Shown piece by piece: positions 35,608 through 45,237 of a DNA stretch of 47,134 bases; the first letter of the stretch is position 1, and every line of letters begins with the position of its first letter. Under the pieces are notes generated by a model. The model was not told the origin of the DNA and searched no databases. It saw nothing but the letters and a program-made list of their open reading frames with translations. Both the position numbers and the translations under genes were made by a program. Source of the DNA: JAGQRJ01 sp041402045 (GTDB taxonomy: Bacteria; Planctomycetota; J058); the NCBI GenBank assembly GCA_041402045.1, contig JAWKSZ010000068.1, forward strand, positions 1-47,134. Direction: 5' to 3'.

Positions 35608-36344
35608 CTACTCCGCGGGCGCTCGGGTCGCGCCCAGGACCTCGAGGGTGTCGGCGTCCTGCACGAACGCGATCACCGCGCGCGCGGCGGGGAGCTCGAG
35701 CTCCCCCGCGCCGCCCTCGCCGAGGACCGCGGTGTGCAGCTCGAGCACGACGTTGGTGTGGGGCCAGGCCGCGCCGCCGTTCTCGCCGTGCGCCGGGTGC
35801 CCCTCGGTCGTGGGCAGGACCTCGGCGACCTGGAGCAGGCTCCCGGCGGCGCCCCCTCGACGCGGTAGGCGAGCCGCCCGCCCGCGCGGGTGAGCGCGAC
35901 CGTCGCGGGCGCGGGCCGGGCCAGGGCGCGATCCAGGGCCCCGCGCACCTGGAACCGGCTGGAGCCGATCGCCTCGGCGGCGCCGTTGATCACGAGCTGC
36001 GGGGTGTAGACCCGCCCGCCGCTGAGCCGCGCCGAGTAGACCCGCTGCCGCTGACTGAACGCGCGCTGCCCGTAGGGGTCGCGCCAGCCCAGGTGGTCCC
36101 AGTAGTCCACGTGGAAGGCGAGGGCGAACACCCCGGGGGCGTCGGCGACCTCGCCCAGCAGGGCGTCGGCGGGAGGGCAACTGCTGCAGCCCTCGGAGGT
36201 GAACAGCTCGAGCACCGCGACCGCCCCGGGGGTCGACGGGGGCGCCTCCTGGTCGAGGAGCGGGCGCGCGTCGTAGCGCTGCCAGCCCAGCCAGCCGAGC
36301 AAGAACACGGCGAACACGATCAAGGCGCGGAGGTTGCGGCGCAC
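35608..36344 (-). CDS. DUF1223 thioredoxin-like secreted protein (frameshift near 35853)
   Basis: About 245 residues after restoring one frame, from GTG 36344 with AAGGGAG. An N-terminal membrane helix or signal (ALIVFAVFLLGWLGW) precedes the hallmark LELFTSEGCSSCPPADALL, which carries the redox pair Cys-Ser-Ser-Cys. HVDYWDHLGW and YTPQLVINGA are also family-specific. A base is missing in the five-G run near 35853; restoring it gives GSLLQVAEVLPTTEGHPAHG and a stop at 35608. It is probably periplasmic and redox-active. It runs opposite to the moxR operon and is the first gene of a DUF1223-DUF748-YihY group, 122 bp ahead of the second gene. Confidence 0.88.
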
Positions 36345-36432
36345 GGGCGCTCCCTTCGTCGAGGACAACGCGCGACCCCCCGAGGATAGTCCCTCCGGAA
36401 GCGGTCGCCTGGCCCGCTCCCGGCCGAGGTGG

Positions 36433-36438
36433 TAGACC
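36433..36438 (+). promoter_or_regulatory. -10 TAGACC at the moxR start
   Basis: TAGACC touches the GTG at 36439. Normal promoter geometry would start the transcript near the second in-frame GTG at 36445, again without a ribosome site. On the other strand TATCCT (36388-36383) may serve the DUF1223 gene. Confidence 0.4.
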
Positions 36439-37404
36439 GTGGAGGTGCAGACTCCACGCGAACGCGCCTTGGCGATCGAAGACAACGTCCGGCGCGTGGT
36501 CCGCGGCGGCGAAGAGGCGGTGCGCCTGGCGATCGTCGCGCTCCTGATCCGCGGGCACCTCCTGATCGAGGACGTACCGGGCACGGGCAAGACGGTGCTG
36601 GCCCGCGCCCTGGCCCGCTCCCTCGACGCCCGCTTCGGCCGGATCCAGTGCACCCAGGACCTGCTGCCCACGGACATCACCGGGGTCTCGATCTTCGACC
36701 CGCAGAAGCTCGACTTCCGCTTCCAGGAGGGCCCGGTGTTCACCGACGTGCTCCTGGCCGACGAGATCAACCGCGCCACGCCGCGCGCCCAGAGCGCGCT
36801 GCTCGAGTGCATGGAGGAGCGCCAGGTGACCACCGACGGGGTGCGCCGTCCGCTGCCCCCGACCTTCCTCGTGCTCGCGACCCAGAACCCGATCGACATG
36901 GAGGGGACCTTCCCCCTGCCCGAGGCGCAGCTCGACCGCTTCGCGCTCTCGACCCGGCTGGGCTACCCCACCGACGAGGTCCTGATCCAGATCCTCGAGG
37001 ACCAGCGCCGGGCGCACCCCCTGGACGCCCTGGGCCCGGTGGCCGACCTCGCGCAGCTCGCCGAGCTGCAGCGCGCGGTCGAGGAGGTGAGCTGCGACCG
37101 CAGCCTGCTGCGCTACGTGGCGCAGCTCGTGCGCGCCACCCGCGAGGCCGAGGGCGTGCAGCTCGGGGCCAGTCCCCGCGCCGCGCTGGCGCTGGTGCGC
37201 GCGGCCCGGGCCTGGGCCCTGCTCGCCGGGCGCGCCCACGTGCTCCCCGACGACGTGCACGCCGTCGCCCACGCGGTGCTCGACCACCGGGTGATCGTCG
37301 ACCCCCGCAGCCGACTCGGCGGACGCAGCGCGGCGACGGTCGTCGCCGAGGCCCTGGGCCAGGTGCCGGTGCCCCTCGCGCCCCAGGACCCGCCGCCGGC
37401 GTGA
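36439..37404 (+). CDS. MoxR-family AAA ATPase
   Basis: 321 residues from GTG 36439 (or GTG 36445, two residues shorter). Walker A VPGTGKT (46-52), Walker B DEINR (108-112), sensor region LATQNPIDMEGTFPLPEAQL and the arginine-finger area LDRFALS are complete. MoxR proteins act as chaperone-like ATPases that work with VWA/DUF58 proteins encoded beside them. The stop overlaps the DUF58 gene (GTGA). Confidence 0.95.
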   Translation: MEVQTPRERALAIEDNVRRVVRGGEEAVRLAIVALLIRGHLLIEDVPGTGKTVLARALARSLDARFGRIQCTQDLLPTDITGVSIFDPQKLDFRFQEGPVFTDVLLADEINRATPRAQSALLECMEERQVTTDGVRRPLPPTFLVLATQNPIDMEGTFPLPEAQLDRFALSTRLGYPTDEVLIQILEDQRRAHPLDALGPVADLAQLAELQRAVEEVSCDRSLLRYVAQLVRATREAEGVQLGASPRAALALVRAARAWALLAGRAHVLPDDVHAVAHAVLDHRVIVDPRSRLGGRSAATVVAEALGQVPVPLAPQDPPPA

Positions 37405-38696
37405 AGCGGGTCCGCGGACGCCTCGGGCGGCGGATCGGGCTCCTGGCCCTCGGGCTGTGGGCGGCGACCTGGGGCGTGCTCTACGGCTCCGCGCTGGTGT
37501 GCGCCTGCGGGATCTCGCTCACCTGCACCTGGGTCGCGCTCCTGCTCTACCCGCGCTGGGTGCGGCGCTCGCTCTCCGTCGCCCGCGACATGCCGCCGAG
37601 CGCCTGCGAGGACGACGCCGTCGCCGTGCGCTTCACGCTGGAGAACCGCAGCCGCCTGCCGGCGTTCCTGCTGGAGGTCACCGACCGCTTCACCCCCGAC
37701 AAGGTGCCGCGCCGGCACGCGCAGGTGTTCCCCGGCCTCGGCGCGCGCCGCCGCACCCGCGTGCGCTACTGGGGGCGCTGCTACGCCAAGCGCGGCACCT
37801 TCAGCGTAGGGCCAGTCAGCGTCGCGGTCGCCGACCCCTGCGGGCTGTTCTTCGCCGAGTGCCCCCCCGACGCGGTCGCCTCCCTCGTGGTCTACCCCAG
37901 CCTGGCCCCGGTCCTGCCCCTGGGGTCTCAGGGTCTGGGCCGCGCCACGCTCCTCGGCGGCAACCCGCGGCGCACGGCGGGGGAGGGCGACCTGCCCCTG
38001 GGCGTGCGCCCCTACCGCCCGGGGGACCCGCTGCGCCGCGTGCACTGGCCGAGCTCGGCGCGCCACGGGCGGCTCGTGCTCCGGGAGTACGAGCGCGAGG
38101 TCGCGCGCCCGGTGTGGGTGTTCCTCGACCTCTGTCAGACGACCCAGCGCGGGCTCGGCAAGCACTCGATCCTCGAGGTCTCGGTGCACGTCGCCGCCGC
38201 GCTCTGCCACGCGCACCTGCGCGCGGGGGACCGGGTGGGCCTCGTGGCCGAGGGCGCGCGCTCGTGGACGACCCCCGCCGGCCGCGGCCCGGCGCAGCGC
38301 GACCGGATCCTCGAGGCGCTGGCCCGGGTGCGCCCCGACGGCGAGCGCCCGCTGCTCGAGGTCGTGCGCGACGAGCTCCCGCGGCTCTCGCCCCGCGACA
38401 CCTGCGTGTTCCTCGTCGCCGACTCGGACCCCGAGCCCTGGGCGCCGGTGCTCCACGAGCTGCGCGCCCGGCGCTGCCAGGCGAGCTGCGTGGTGTTCGA
38501 CCTGCGCAGCTTCCGCGCGGTGTTCGGCGTCGCCGGCGACACGCTCCCGCCCTCGGTGCACACCCTGGCCGAGGTCTACGCCACCCACGGCGCGACGGTC
38601 TACGCCTGTCGCAACGGCGAGCCGATCGAGGCCGCCCTCGCGCGGCCCTACGCCGGACGCCCGCGGGTGCGGATCCGCGCGGAGCCGACGTCGTGA
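37401..38696 (+). CDS. DUF58-domain membrane protein
   Basis: 431 residues. Two N-terminal membrane helices (about 12-50), a beta-rich segment (YAKRGTFSVGPVSVAVADPC) and the DUF58 signature YRPGDPLRRVHWPSSARHG, LVLREYE. A VWA-like fold follows (VWVFLDLC, then FLVADSD), with the metal-site motif degenerate. Such proteins are the regular substrate or partner of MoxR ATPases. Both ends overlap the neighbouring genes. Confidence 0.92.
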   Translation: MKRVRGRLGRRIGLLALGLWAATWGVLYGSALVCACGISLTCTWVALLLYPRWVRRSLSVARDMPPSACEDDAVAVRFTLENRSRLPAFLLEVTDRFTPDKVPRRHAQVFPGLGARRRTRVRYWGRCYAKRGTFSVGPVSVAVADPCGLFFAECPPDAVASLVVYPSLAPVLPLGSQGLGRATLLGGNPRRTAGEGDLPLGVRPYRPGDPLRRVHWPSSARHGRLVLREYEREVARPVWVFLDLCQTTQRGLGKHSILEVSVHVAAALCHAHLRAGDRVGLVAEGARSWTTPAGRGPAQRDRILEALARVRPDGERPLLEVVRDELPRLSPRDTCVFLVADSDPEPWAPVLHELRARRCQASCVVFDLRSFRAVFGVAGDTLPPSVHTLAEVYATHGATVYACRNGEPIEAALARPYAGRPRVRIRAEPTS

Positions 38697-39787
38697 AGGC
38701 CCGGGCCCTGGCCAGCGCGCTGCGCTCGCTCCTGGCGCTCGTCGCCTTCGTGCCCACGCTGGCCTGGCCGACGCGCCAGGGCGGCCCCGACGCGGGGACC
38801 GTGGTCGCGTTGCTCCTGCTGTGGGCCTACGCCGGGACGCGCTCGGCCTTGAGCGCCCTCGACCCGCTGGAGGAGGAGACCTTCTTCGCCAAGCGCGTGC
38901 GCCGGCTGGTGCTGCTCCCGGTGGGCATGGCCCTCGGCGGCTCGGCGCTGTTCCCGGTGCTCACTGCGTGGCCCTACGTGTGGTTCGTGATCGCGATGGT
39001 CGGCGTGCTGCAGCGCTTCGCCTTCGTGCCCGAGGTCGCGGTGGCCCTGGGCTGGCTGGCGGGGATCGGGGTGCTCGCGCAGCTCGTGCTCGCGCCGAGC
39101 GCGGTGTGGTCCCTCGTGCCCCTGTTCGCGCTGCTGTTCGTGGTCCCGGGTCTCGACCGCTACGCCGAGGCCCAGGGTCGGCAGCGCACACCGCCGTCGC
39201 CGCTCCCGCTGCTGCGGGCAGGCGCGGTCGTGGCCGCGGCGGTGTTCGCGCTGACGCTGCTCCTGGCGTGGGCGCTGCCCGACCCCTTCCCCGCGATCGT
39301 GGAGACCCCCGAGTTCGACCTCGACCCCGGCCAGGCTCCGGTCCCGCGCTTGCCCCTGCCGCAGATCGCGTTCGGCGGCATGCTGCTCGGGCTCATGTGG
39401 GTGATCGCGCAGCGCGTGGGCCGCGCCGCGGTCGAGGCCGAGCAGCCGCCGCCTGCGGAGATGCAGGTCGAGCTCGACGAGGTCGCCCTCGACGGGGCGC
39501 CCCCGCTCTGCGCGTGGGACGCGGGGCCGCGCCGGGCAGCGATCGACGCCTACCTCGCGCACCGCGCGGCCCTCGGCCGACGCGGGACCGCGGTGAGCCC
39601 GGCCCAGACCCCGGCGCAGTGGGCGAGCACGCTCCCTGCAGACGCGGCGCCGAAGATCGCCGAGGCCTTCGGCCGCGCGCGCTGGTCCCCCGAGCCCTTC
39701 GCGGAGGAGGAGGTCGACCGCCTGCGGGGGTGGATTCGGGACGTCGAAGGGGGGGTGTCAGACCCGTCAGAAGCGTCAGATCCCTGA
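38693..39787 (+). CDS. DUF4129-domain membrane protein
   Basis: 364 residues, GTG start in a GTGA overlap. Six or so N-terminal membrane helices, one more near residue 225, then a soluble DUF4129 domain (about 280-355) with AAIDAYLAHRAALGRRG, TPAQWASTLP and FGRARWSPEPF. In many genomes this domain ends a transglutaminase-like protein; here the transglutaminase part is absent, so the gene is a reduced version. It finishes the moxR-DUF58-DUF4129 operon, and its last codons lie inside a TGTCAG inverted repeat. Confidence 0.82.
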   Translation: MKARALASALRSLLALVAFVPTLAWPTRQGGPDAGTVVALLLLWAYAGTRSALSALDPLEEETFFAKRVRRLVLLPVGMALGGSALFPVLTAWPYVWFVIAMVGVLQRFAFVPEVAVALGWLAGIGVLAQLVLAPSAVWSLVPLFALLFVVPGLDRYAEAQGRQRTPPSPLPLLRAGAVVAAAVFALTLLLAWALPDPFPAIVETPEFDLDPGQAPVPRLPLPQIAFGGMLLGLMWVIAQRVGRAAVEAEQPPPAEMQVELDEVALDGAPPLCAWDAGPRRAAIDAYLAHRAALGRRGTAVSPAQTPAQWASTLPADAAPKIAEAFGRARWSPEPFAEEEVDRLRGWIRDVEGGVSDPSEASDP

Positions 39788-39791
39788 CACC
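39754..39791 (+). repeat. TGTCAG inverted repeat over the gene end
   Basis: GGTGTCAG (39754) and CTGACACC (39784-39791) form an 8-bp stem, with two more CGTCAGA words between. The stop of the DUF4129 gene lies inside. It may act as a transcription end. The following 195 bp contain a GTCAGCAAGCTGAC palindrome (39889-39902) and TTGACA (39908). Confidence 0.45.
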
Positions 39792-39986
39792 CGACGGGCG
39801 GCGGACGCACACGTCGTAACTCGTGACGCGGTGCAGAATCCCGCTCGGTGACTGCGCAGTGACCGTTGGGCATCCGTCGTGCTTGGGCGTCAGCAAGCTG
39901 ACACATCTTGACACTAAGTGCTTGGCCCTTTTGGACTTGCGTTTGGCTCCCGAACTGCAATCATGGGGCTCGAACGGAGGTTGCCC

Positions 39987-40763
39987 ATGGCTCCGCAAGA
40001 CGCTGGCTCGCCCACCATGACCCACGCGCATGAAGCTCGGATGAACGGCCGTGAAGCGCCGGTGAAGAGCGGATCGCTCGGTCTGGCTCACGTCGCCCCG
40101 CAGCCGCTGCTCGACCCCCTGGTGCACGTGGGCCGGGAGACGATCAGCTACAAGCGGAAGCTGTTCCACGTGCTCGGGATCGGCTGCATTGGCGTCACCT
40201 ACGGCTACAGCGCCGCGGCGCCGCTCCTGGTGCTCGGGATCCTGGCCGTCGTCACGTTCATCTTCAGCGGCCTGGACATCCTGCGCTTCTACGTGCCCTC
40301 GCTCAAGGCGCGCGTCCGCCGCGACTTCGGCCCGTTCATGCGCAACTACGAGCTGGACCGGCTCTCGGGCTCGTCCTGGTTCCTGTTCGCCGCGCTGATC
40401 ACCGTCGCGCTCTACAGCCGCGAGGCCGCCGCGCTGGCCTTCGTCTACCTCGCGATCGGCGACCCGATCGCCTCGTGGGTGGGCGTGCGCTGGGGCCGGA
40501 TCAAGCTCCCCGGCGGGAAGTCCCTCGAGGGCAGCCTGTCCCTGTTCCTCAGCGCGAGCGTGGTGGGCGTGGCCTACCTCTTCGGCGGGATCGCCCTCGG
40601 GACCCTGGCCCCCCTCGCGCTGCCGGCCCTGGCCCTGCTCGCGATCGGCGGCGCCGCCGCCGCAGCGTTCTCGGAGTGGCTGCCCCTGCGCGGCCTCGAC
40701 GACAACTTCGTGGTGCCGGTGATCACCGGCGGCGCGATCACGCTGCTGCAGCTCGCGATCTAG
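39987..40763 (+). CDS. SEC59/DGK1/VTE5-type polyprenol or lipid kinase
   Basis: 258 residues from ATG 39987, chosen for GGAGG 7 nt upstream. Six to seven membrane segments. Family signatures: RKLFHVLGIG, LDILRF, and the nucleotide-binding GDPIAS (158-163) with GGKSLEGS (176-183). Relatives use CTP to phosphorylate dolichol, phytol or diacylglycerol; a bacterial member may recycle isoprenoid alcohols or lipids. It has no operon partner on its strand, with a repeat region downstream. Confidence 0.85.
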   Translation: MAPQDAGSPTMTHAHEARMNGREAPVKSGSLGLAHVAPQPLLDPLVHVGRETISYKRKLFHVLGIGCIGVTYGYSAAAPLLVLGILAVVTFIFSGLDILRFYVPSLKARVRRDFGPFMRNYELDRLSGSSWFLFAALITVALYSREAAALAFVYLAIGDPIASWVGVRWGRIKLPGGKSLEGSLSLFLSASVVGVAYLFGGIALGTLAPLALPALALLAIGGAAAAAFSEWLPLRGLDDNFVVPVITGGAITLLQLAI

Positions 40764-40840
40764 TCGCGCGGCGATCCACCTGCGAGCCCTCGGTCCGCTT
40801 GGACCGGGGGCTCGTTCGCGTGTGGGGCGTGCGTGGGCGT

Positions 40841-41064
40841 GCGGGCGACCTGCCTGCGTGAGCGTGCGGGCGACGCGGATATGAACCGCCAAGGCCGCGG
40901 GCGACCTGCCTGCGTGAGCGTGCGGGCGACGCGGATATGAACCGCCAAGGCCGCGGGCGACCTGCCTGCGTGAGCGTGTGGGCGACGCGGATATGAACCG
41001 CCAAGGCCGCGGGCGACCTGCCTGCGTGAGCGTGCGGGCGACGCGGATATGAACCGCCAAGGCC
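40841..41064 (+). repeat. Four tandem copies of a 56-bp repeat
   Basis: Units start GCGGGCGACCTGCC at 40841, 40897, 40953 and 41009, exactly 56 bp apart, nearly identical. Each ends with ATGAACCGCCAAGGCC, which is the tip of the element at 41051. There are no unique spacers, so it is not CRISPR. No gene is seen. Confidence 0.9.
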
Positions 41065-41213
41065 GCCAAGAGCGCCAAGGCTCCGCGAGGTCAGGCCGTC
41101 GCGGCGCCCGAGAGAGGAGGTTCTGCTCCGCCCCAGCGGAGCTCACTCACCTGTTCAACCGCCGCGGCAGGGCGCGGGCGGAGCCTTGGCGCTCTTGGCG
41201 GCCTTGGCGGTTC
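41051..41213. repeat. 163-bp element with perfect 35-bp inverted ends
   Basis: The left arm (41051-41085) begins GAACCGCCAAGGCCGCC and the right arm (41179-41213) is its exact reverse complement, ending GGCCTTGGCGGTTC. About 93 bp lie between. It has no coding capacity and is shaped like a non-autonomous MITE. The CGCCAAG words resemble a repeat known across many bacterial genomes. Confidence 0.85.
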
Positions 41214-41299
41214 AAGTCCCGAGCCGGCCACGTCGTGACCTGCTGGGCAGGGGCAGGGCAGGGGCAGGGCGAACGCAGGGGCGGAACGCAGGGGCGAGC

Positions 41300-41305
41300 T
41301 ATACT
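41300..41305 (+). promoter_or_regulatory. -10 TATACT of the M16 peptidase gene
   Basis: TATACT lies 22 nt before the ATG at 41328. No -35 stands out; short CAGGGGC direct repeats (41249-41295) are immediately upstream. Confidence 0.5.
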
Positions 41306-41327
41306 CGCGCCCTTCACGAGGTGGCCC

Positions 41328-44098
41328 ATGCGGCAATGGATCCAAACGTGCGCCCTGGTGGCGCTCCTCAGCGCGACGCTCGCCCCGGCGCGCGATCTCT
41401 CGCTCCCGATCAAGGAGAAGGTGCTCGACAACGGGCTGCAGGTGCTCGTGCTCGAGGACCCCTCGATCCCCAACGCGACCCTGCACCTGGCCTGGAAGGT
41501 CGGCTCGCGCAACGAGCGCCCGGGGATCACCGGGCTCGCGCACTTCTTCGAGCACATGATGTTCTCGGGGGGCGCGAAGTACGGCAAGCGCTTCGACGCG
41601 ACCATGGAGCGCCGCGGCGGCTCCAACAACGCCTACACGACCCACGACGTCACGGTCTACACCGACTGGTTCCCCGCCGCCGAGCTCCCGCTGATCCTCG
41701 ACATGGAGGCGGACCGCATGGCGGGCATGAACTTCGACCCGCGGATCGTGGCCAGCGAGCGCGAGGTCGTGGCCAGCGAGCGTCGGCTGAGCATGGACGA
41801 GCCGTCCTCGGTCCTCGCCGAGCAGCTGTGGGCCGCCGCCTACACCGCGCACCCCTACCAGTGGGACGTGCTCGGCTGGATGGTCGACATTCAGCACTGG
41901 ACGCAGGAGGACCTCGAGGCCTTCTTCGCCGCGCACTACGCCCCCAACACCGCCGTGCTCGTGATCGTGGGGGACGTGCAGGCCGACGAGGTGTTCGCCC
42001 TGGTCGAGGCCGCCATGGGCAAGCTCCCCCGCGGCCCCGAGCGGCGGCCGATCCACACCCAGGAGCCGCCCCAGCGCGGTGAGCGCCGGCTGGTGGTCGA
42101 GGACCCCACCGCCAACGCGGCCCAGGTCATGTGCGCCTGGCACATTCCGCAGACCGACCACCCCGACTTCGCGCCGCTGGACGTGGCCGAGAAGCTGCTC
42201 CTCGGCGGCGAGACCTCGCGGCTCTACCAGCGCCTGGTCGACGACGAGGAGCGCTGCCTGGACGTGGGCGGCGGCTGGCAGGGCTACCAGTTCGACCCCA
42301 GCCTGTTCACCGTCGAGCTCCTGCTGCGCGAGGGCCAGGACCCCGCCGCCGCCGAGGCCGTGATCTACGAGGAGATCGCGGGGCTGCAGCAGGAGGGCCC
42401 CGCCGCCGCGGAGCTGGCGAAGGCCAAGCGCCAGATCGTGGCCAGCTTCCTCCGCCAGCTCACCACCCAGAACGGCAAGGCCGGGGTGATCGTCGAGACC
42501 GAGCTGTTCTTCGGCGGCTGGGAGCGGCTCCAGGCGCGGCTCGACGCGGTCGAGGCCGTGACCGGGGAGGACGTGCAGCGCGTGCTCGCGGCCTACCTCC
42601 GCCAGCGCAACCGCACCGTGGCGACCCTCGTCCCCGGGGGCGAAGCCGAGGAGCCTGCCGCGGAGGACCCCCGCCGACGAGGTCGAGGACGGGGAGCCCG
42701 AGCAGGCCGAGGACCCCGCGCCCCAGGCCGCCGAGGAGGTCGCTGACCTTCGCGCCCCTCGAGCGCGCCGCGCCGACCCTCGCGCTCGGGGCCGGCCAGG
42801 TCGAGACCCTCGAGAACGGGGTGCGGACCCTGGTCGTGCCCCAGCCCGGCGCGCCGCTGATCACGTTCTGCGTGTGCGCCTCGAGGGTGGGGCGCTGCTC
42901 GACCCGCCTGGCGCCGCCGGGGCCTCTGACCTGCTCGCCGCGCTGCTCGAGCGCGGCGCCGGCGAGCGCGACGCCCGCGCCTTCAAGGAGGCGATCGAGG
43001 CGGCGGGCGGCCGGCTGCGGGTCAGCGCGCGCAAGCGCTGGCCGAAGTCGAGGCCGAGTTCCTGCGCGAGGACGCAGCGCTGGGTTCGAGCCCTGGGGAC
43101 CTGCTCCTGCGCCCGCGGCTCGAGGCTGCGGAGTTCGAGAAGGAGCGCGCCAAGGCGTTGACGCGCTCAAGGCCGCGCGGGACGAGCCCTCGCAGTTGAT
43201 CGGCGCCTACTGGAACGCCTGGGCCTTCCGCGGGCACCCCTACGCGCGCCCGACCTCGGGGGACGAGGGCCAGGTCGCCGGGGTGAAGCACGCCCAGGTC
43301 CAGGCCCTCGCCCAGCGCCAGCTCGCGCCGGGGCGGACCTGGATCGCGATCGCCGGCGACGTCGACGGCCTCGAGCTGAGCGAGCGCTTGCAGGAGACCT
43401 TCGGCGCCTGGGAGCCCCGCGAGGGCGCCGACGCGGCGACGCCGGCGGTGAAGGCGCGCCCGGGCAAGCAGGTGCTCCTGGTCGACGCGCCGGGCTCGCT
43501 CCAGACCTACTTCCGCGCGGGGAACCTGGGCTTCGACTGGTCGGACCCCGACTACGCCGCGCGCTACCTCGCGAACACGATACTCGGAGGGCGCTTCACC
43601 AGCCGGCTGAACACCGCGCTGCGGATCGAGAGCGGGCTGACCTACGGCGCGCGCTCCGGGTTCGACGACGTGCAGGCGGGCATGTTCTCGCTCTCGAGCT
43701 ACACCGCCACCGCCACCAGCCGCGAGGCGATCGAGCTCGCCCGCGCGACCTACGCCCGCTTCCGCGCCGAGGGGATCACTCAGGCCGAGCTCGAGAGCGC
43801 GCGGACCTACATTCAGGGCCAGTACGCCCCCGACGAGCTCGAGACCCCGGCCCAGCGCGCGCGGGTGGCGCTCGACCTCGAGCTGGCGGGCGTCCCCCGC
43901 GCGCGGATCGAGGGGCTGTTCCAGGCCCTCGACGCCCTCGACCTCGAGGCGGTCAACCGCGTGATCCAGCGCCTGCCCGCCCCCGAGGCCCTGCGCTGGG
44001 TGCTCCTCGGCCAGGCCGAGGTCCTGCGCCCGCTGGCCAAGGAGCTGGGCGAGGTGACCGAGGTCGAGCTCAGCGCCCCCGGCTTCGGGCCGGAGTAG
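41328..44098 (+). CDS. Two-domain M16 (pitrilysin/insulinase) zinc peptidase, several frameshifts
   Basis: About 920 residues after frame repair. A signal peptide (MRQWIQTCALVALLSATLAPA) is followed by an active M16 half with the inverted zinc motif HFFEH (72-76), the distal glutamate region ASEREVVASERR and the GWERLQ-type helix. An acidic linker (ADEVEDGEPEQAEDPAPQ) joins a second, catalytically silent M16 half (SDLLAALLERGAG, then LNTALRIESGLTYGARSGF). Frame changes occur near 42668 (a five-C run), 42745, 42885, 43035 and 43165, and codon quality is kept across them. It should degrade peptides in the periplasm or outside. A split into two genes is less likely. Confidence 0.85.
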
Positions 44099-44100
44099 CC

Positions 44101-45237
44101 GTGGGCAAGCGCGCGCCCAAGCTCCTGTTCGCCCTGGTGCCCCTGGTCCTGGTCGGCGCCGGCTTCGGGGCCGGCTACCTGAGCGCGGTCTACCCCGCCG
44201 CGCGCCAGATCCACCGCCGCGCCAGCGTCCAGACCCTGGGCGCGATCGCGGGCAGCGACGCCGCCGCGCGCGAGGGCTTCGCCCTGGCCTACCTCGACCC
44301 CGCCCGCGCGCTGGCGGAGCTCGACGGCTACTCCTACTCGGTCCCGACGACCCCGGCGCCCTTCCTCAACTACGTGCCCCGCCCCGGGACCTGGGACAAC
44401 GCCCACATTGACGCGCGGGGCATGCGCGACCCCGAGCCCCTGGCGGTCCCCAAGCCGGCGGGGACGCGCCGGGTGTTCCTGGTGGGCGGGTCCACCGCCT
44501 ACGGCTCGGGGGCCCCCGGCGACGACGCCACCGTGGGCGCGTTCCTCGAGCGCGCGCTGGCGGCGGAGGGGATCGAGGTCGAGGTGCGCACCTTCGCCAG
44601 CCCGGCCTGGACCTCGACCCACGAGCGGATCGCGATCGAGCACCGGGTGCGCGGCTGGGAGCCCGACCTGGTGATCGCGCTCAGCGGGGCCAACGACACC
44701 TACTGGAGCCAGTTCGGCCACGACACGCTCTGGCAGCGCACCTACGAGGACAGCCACTTCTACGCGCTGCTCGAGGCCACCTACGAGCGCGCCGGGCAGC
44801 CCCTGGGCGACGCCGTCGGCCCGCCGCACACCTCGCCCCTCGCCCCCCCGGGGGTCGTGAGCCGCTTCGCCCACAACGCGGCCCAGGCCCGGCGCGCGCT
44901 GGGCGACGTGCCCTACCTGATCGCGCTGCAGCCGGTGCTCGCGCTGAGCGAGAAGCCGCTCAGCCCGCGGGAGCGCGCGCACCTGGAGCGCGCCCACGAG
45001 AAGCACGCGCAGGCCAGCGACGCGCCCTTCGACGAGGCCGCCTACTGGCGGGCCTGCTTCGACGGCTACGCTCAGGCGCTCTCGGCGGCGCAGGTCGAGC
45101 ACGTCGACCTGCGCGGGGTGTTCGACGAGCGCGGCGCCGGGGACGAGGTGTTCCTCGACGCGCTGCACTTCGGCGACCGCGGGAACCAGTGGATCGCCGA
45201 GGCGCTGGTCGAGCGCGCGGCGGCCCTGCTGCGGTGA
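44101..45237 (+). CDS. SGNH/GDSL-type hydrolase, membrane-anchored
   Basis: 378 residues from GTG, 2 nt after the peptidase stop. An N-terminal anchor (about 8-28, LLFALVPLVLVGAGFGAGYL) precedes an SGNH fold: nucleophile Ser131 in VGGSTAYG, block III SGANDTY with Gly196 and Asn198, and the catalytic pair Asp353/His356 in DALHF. It would act on an ester, for instance acetyl groups on a polysaccharide, outside the membrane. The substrate is unknown. It overlaps the next gene by GTGA. Confidence 0.87.
   Translation: MGKRAPKLLFALVPLVLVGAGFGAGYLSAVYPAARQIHRRASVQTLGAIAGSDAAAREGFALAYLDPARALAELDGYSYSVPTTPAPFLNYVPRPGTWDNAHIDARGMRDPEPLAVPKPAGTRRVFLVGGSTAYGSGAPGDDATVGAFLERALAAEGIEVEVRTFASPAWTSTHERIAIEHRVRGWEPDLVIALSGANDTYWSQFGHDTLWQRTYEDSHFYALLEATYERAGQPLGDAVGPPHTSPLAPPGVVSRFAHNAAQARRALGDVPYLIALQPVLALSEKPLSPRERAHLERAHEKHAQASDAPFDEAAYWRACFDGYAQALSAAQVEHVDLRGVFDERGAGDEVFLDALHFGDRGNQWIAEALVERAAALLR

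Noticed and set aside
39908..39936. TTGACA as a promoter -35 for the DGK1-like gene
   Set aside because: No acceptable -10 follows at 16-18 bp, and the sigma54 pattern with GG-N10-GC spacing does not fit either.
40841..41064. CRISPR-like array
   Set aside because: Units are directly joined 56-bp copies without unique spacers, and no cas genes are near.
42743..44098. Second M16 domain as a separate gene with a CTG start at a CTGA overlap
   Set aside because: The stop it would overlap lies in a poor-codon frame created by the extra C near 42668; in the good frame the acidic linker runs on toward the second domain.
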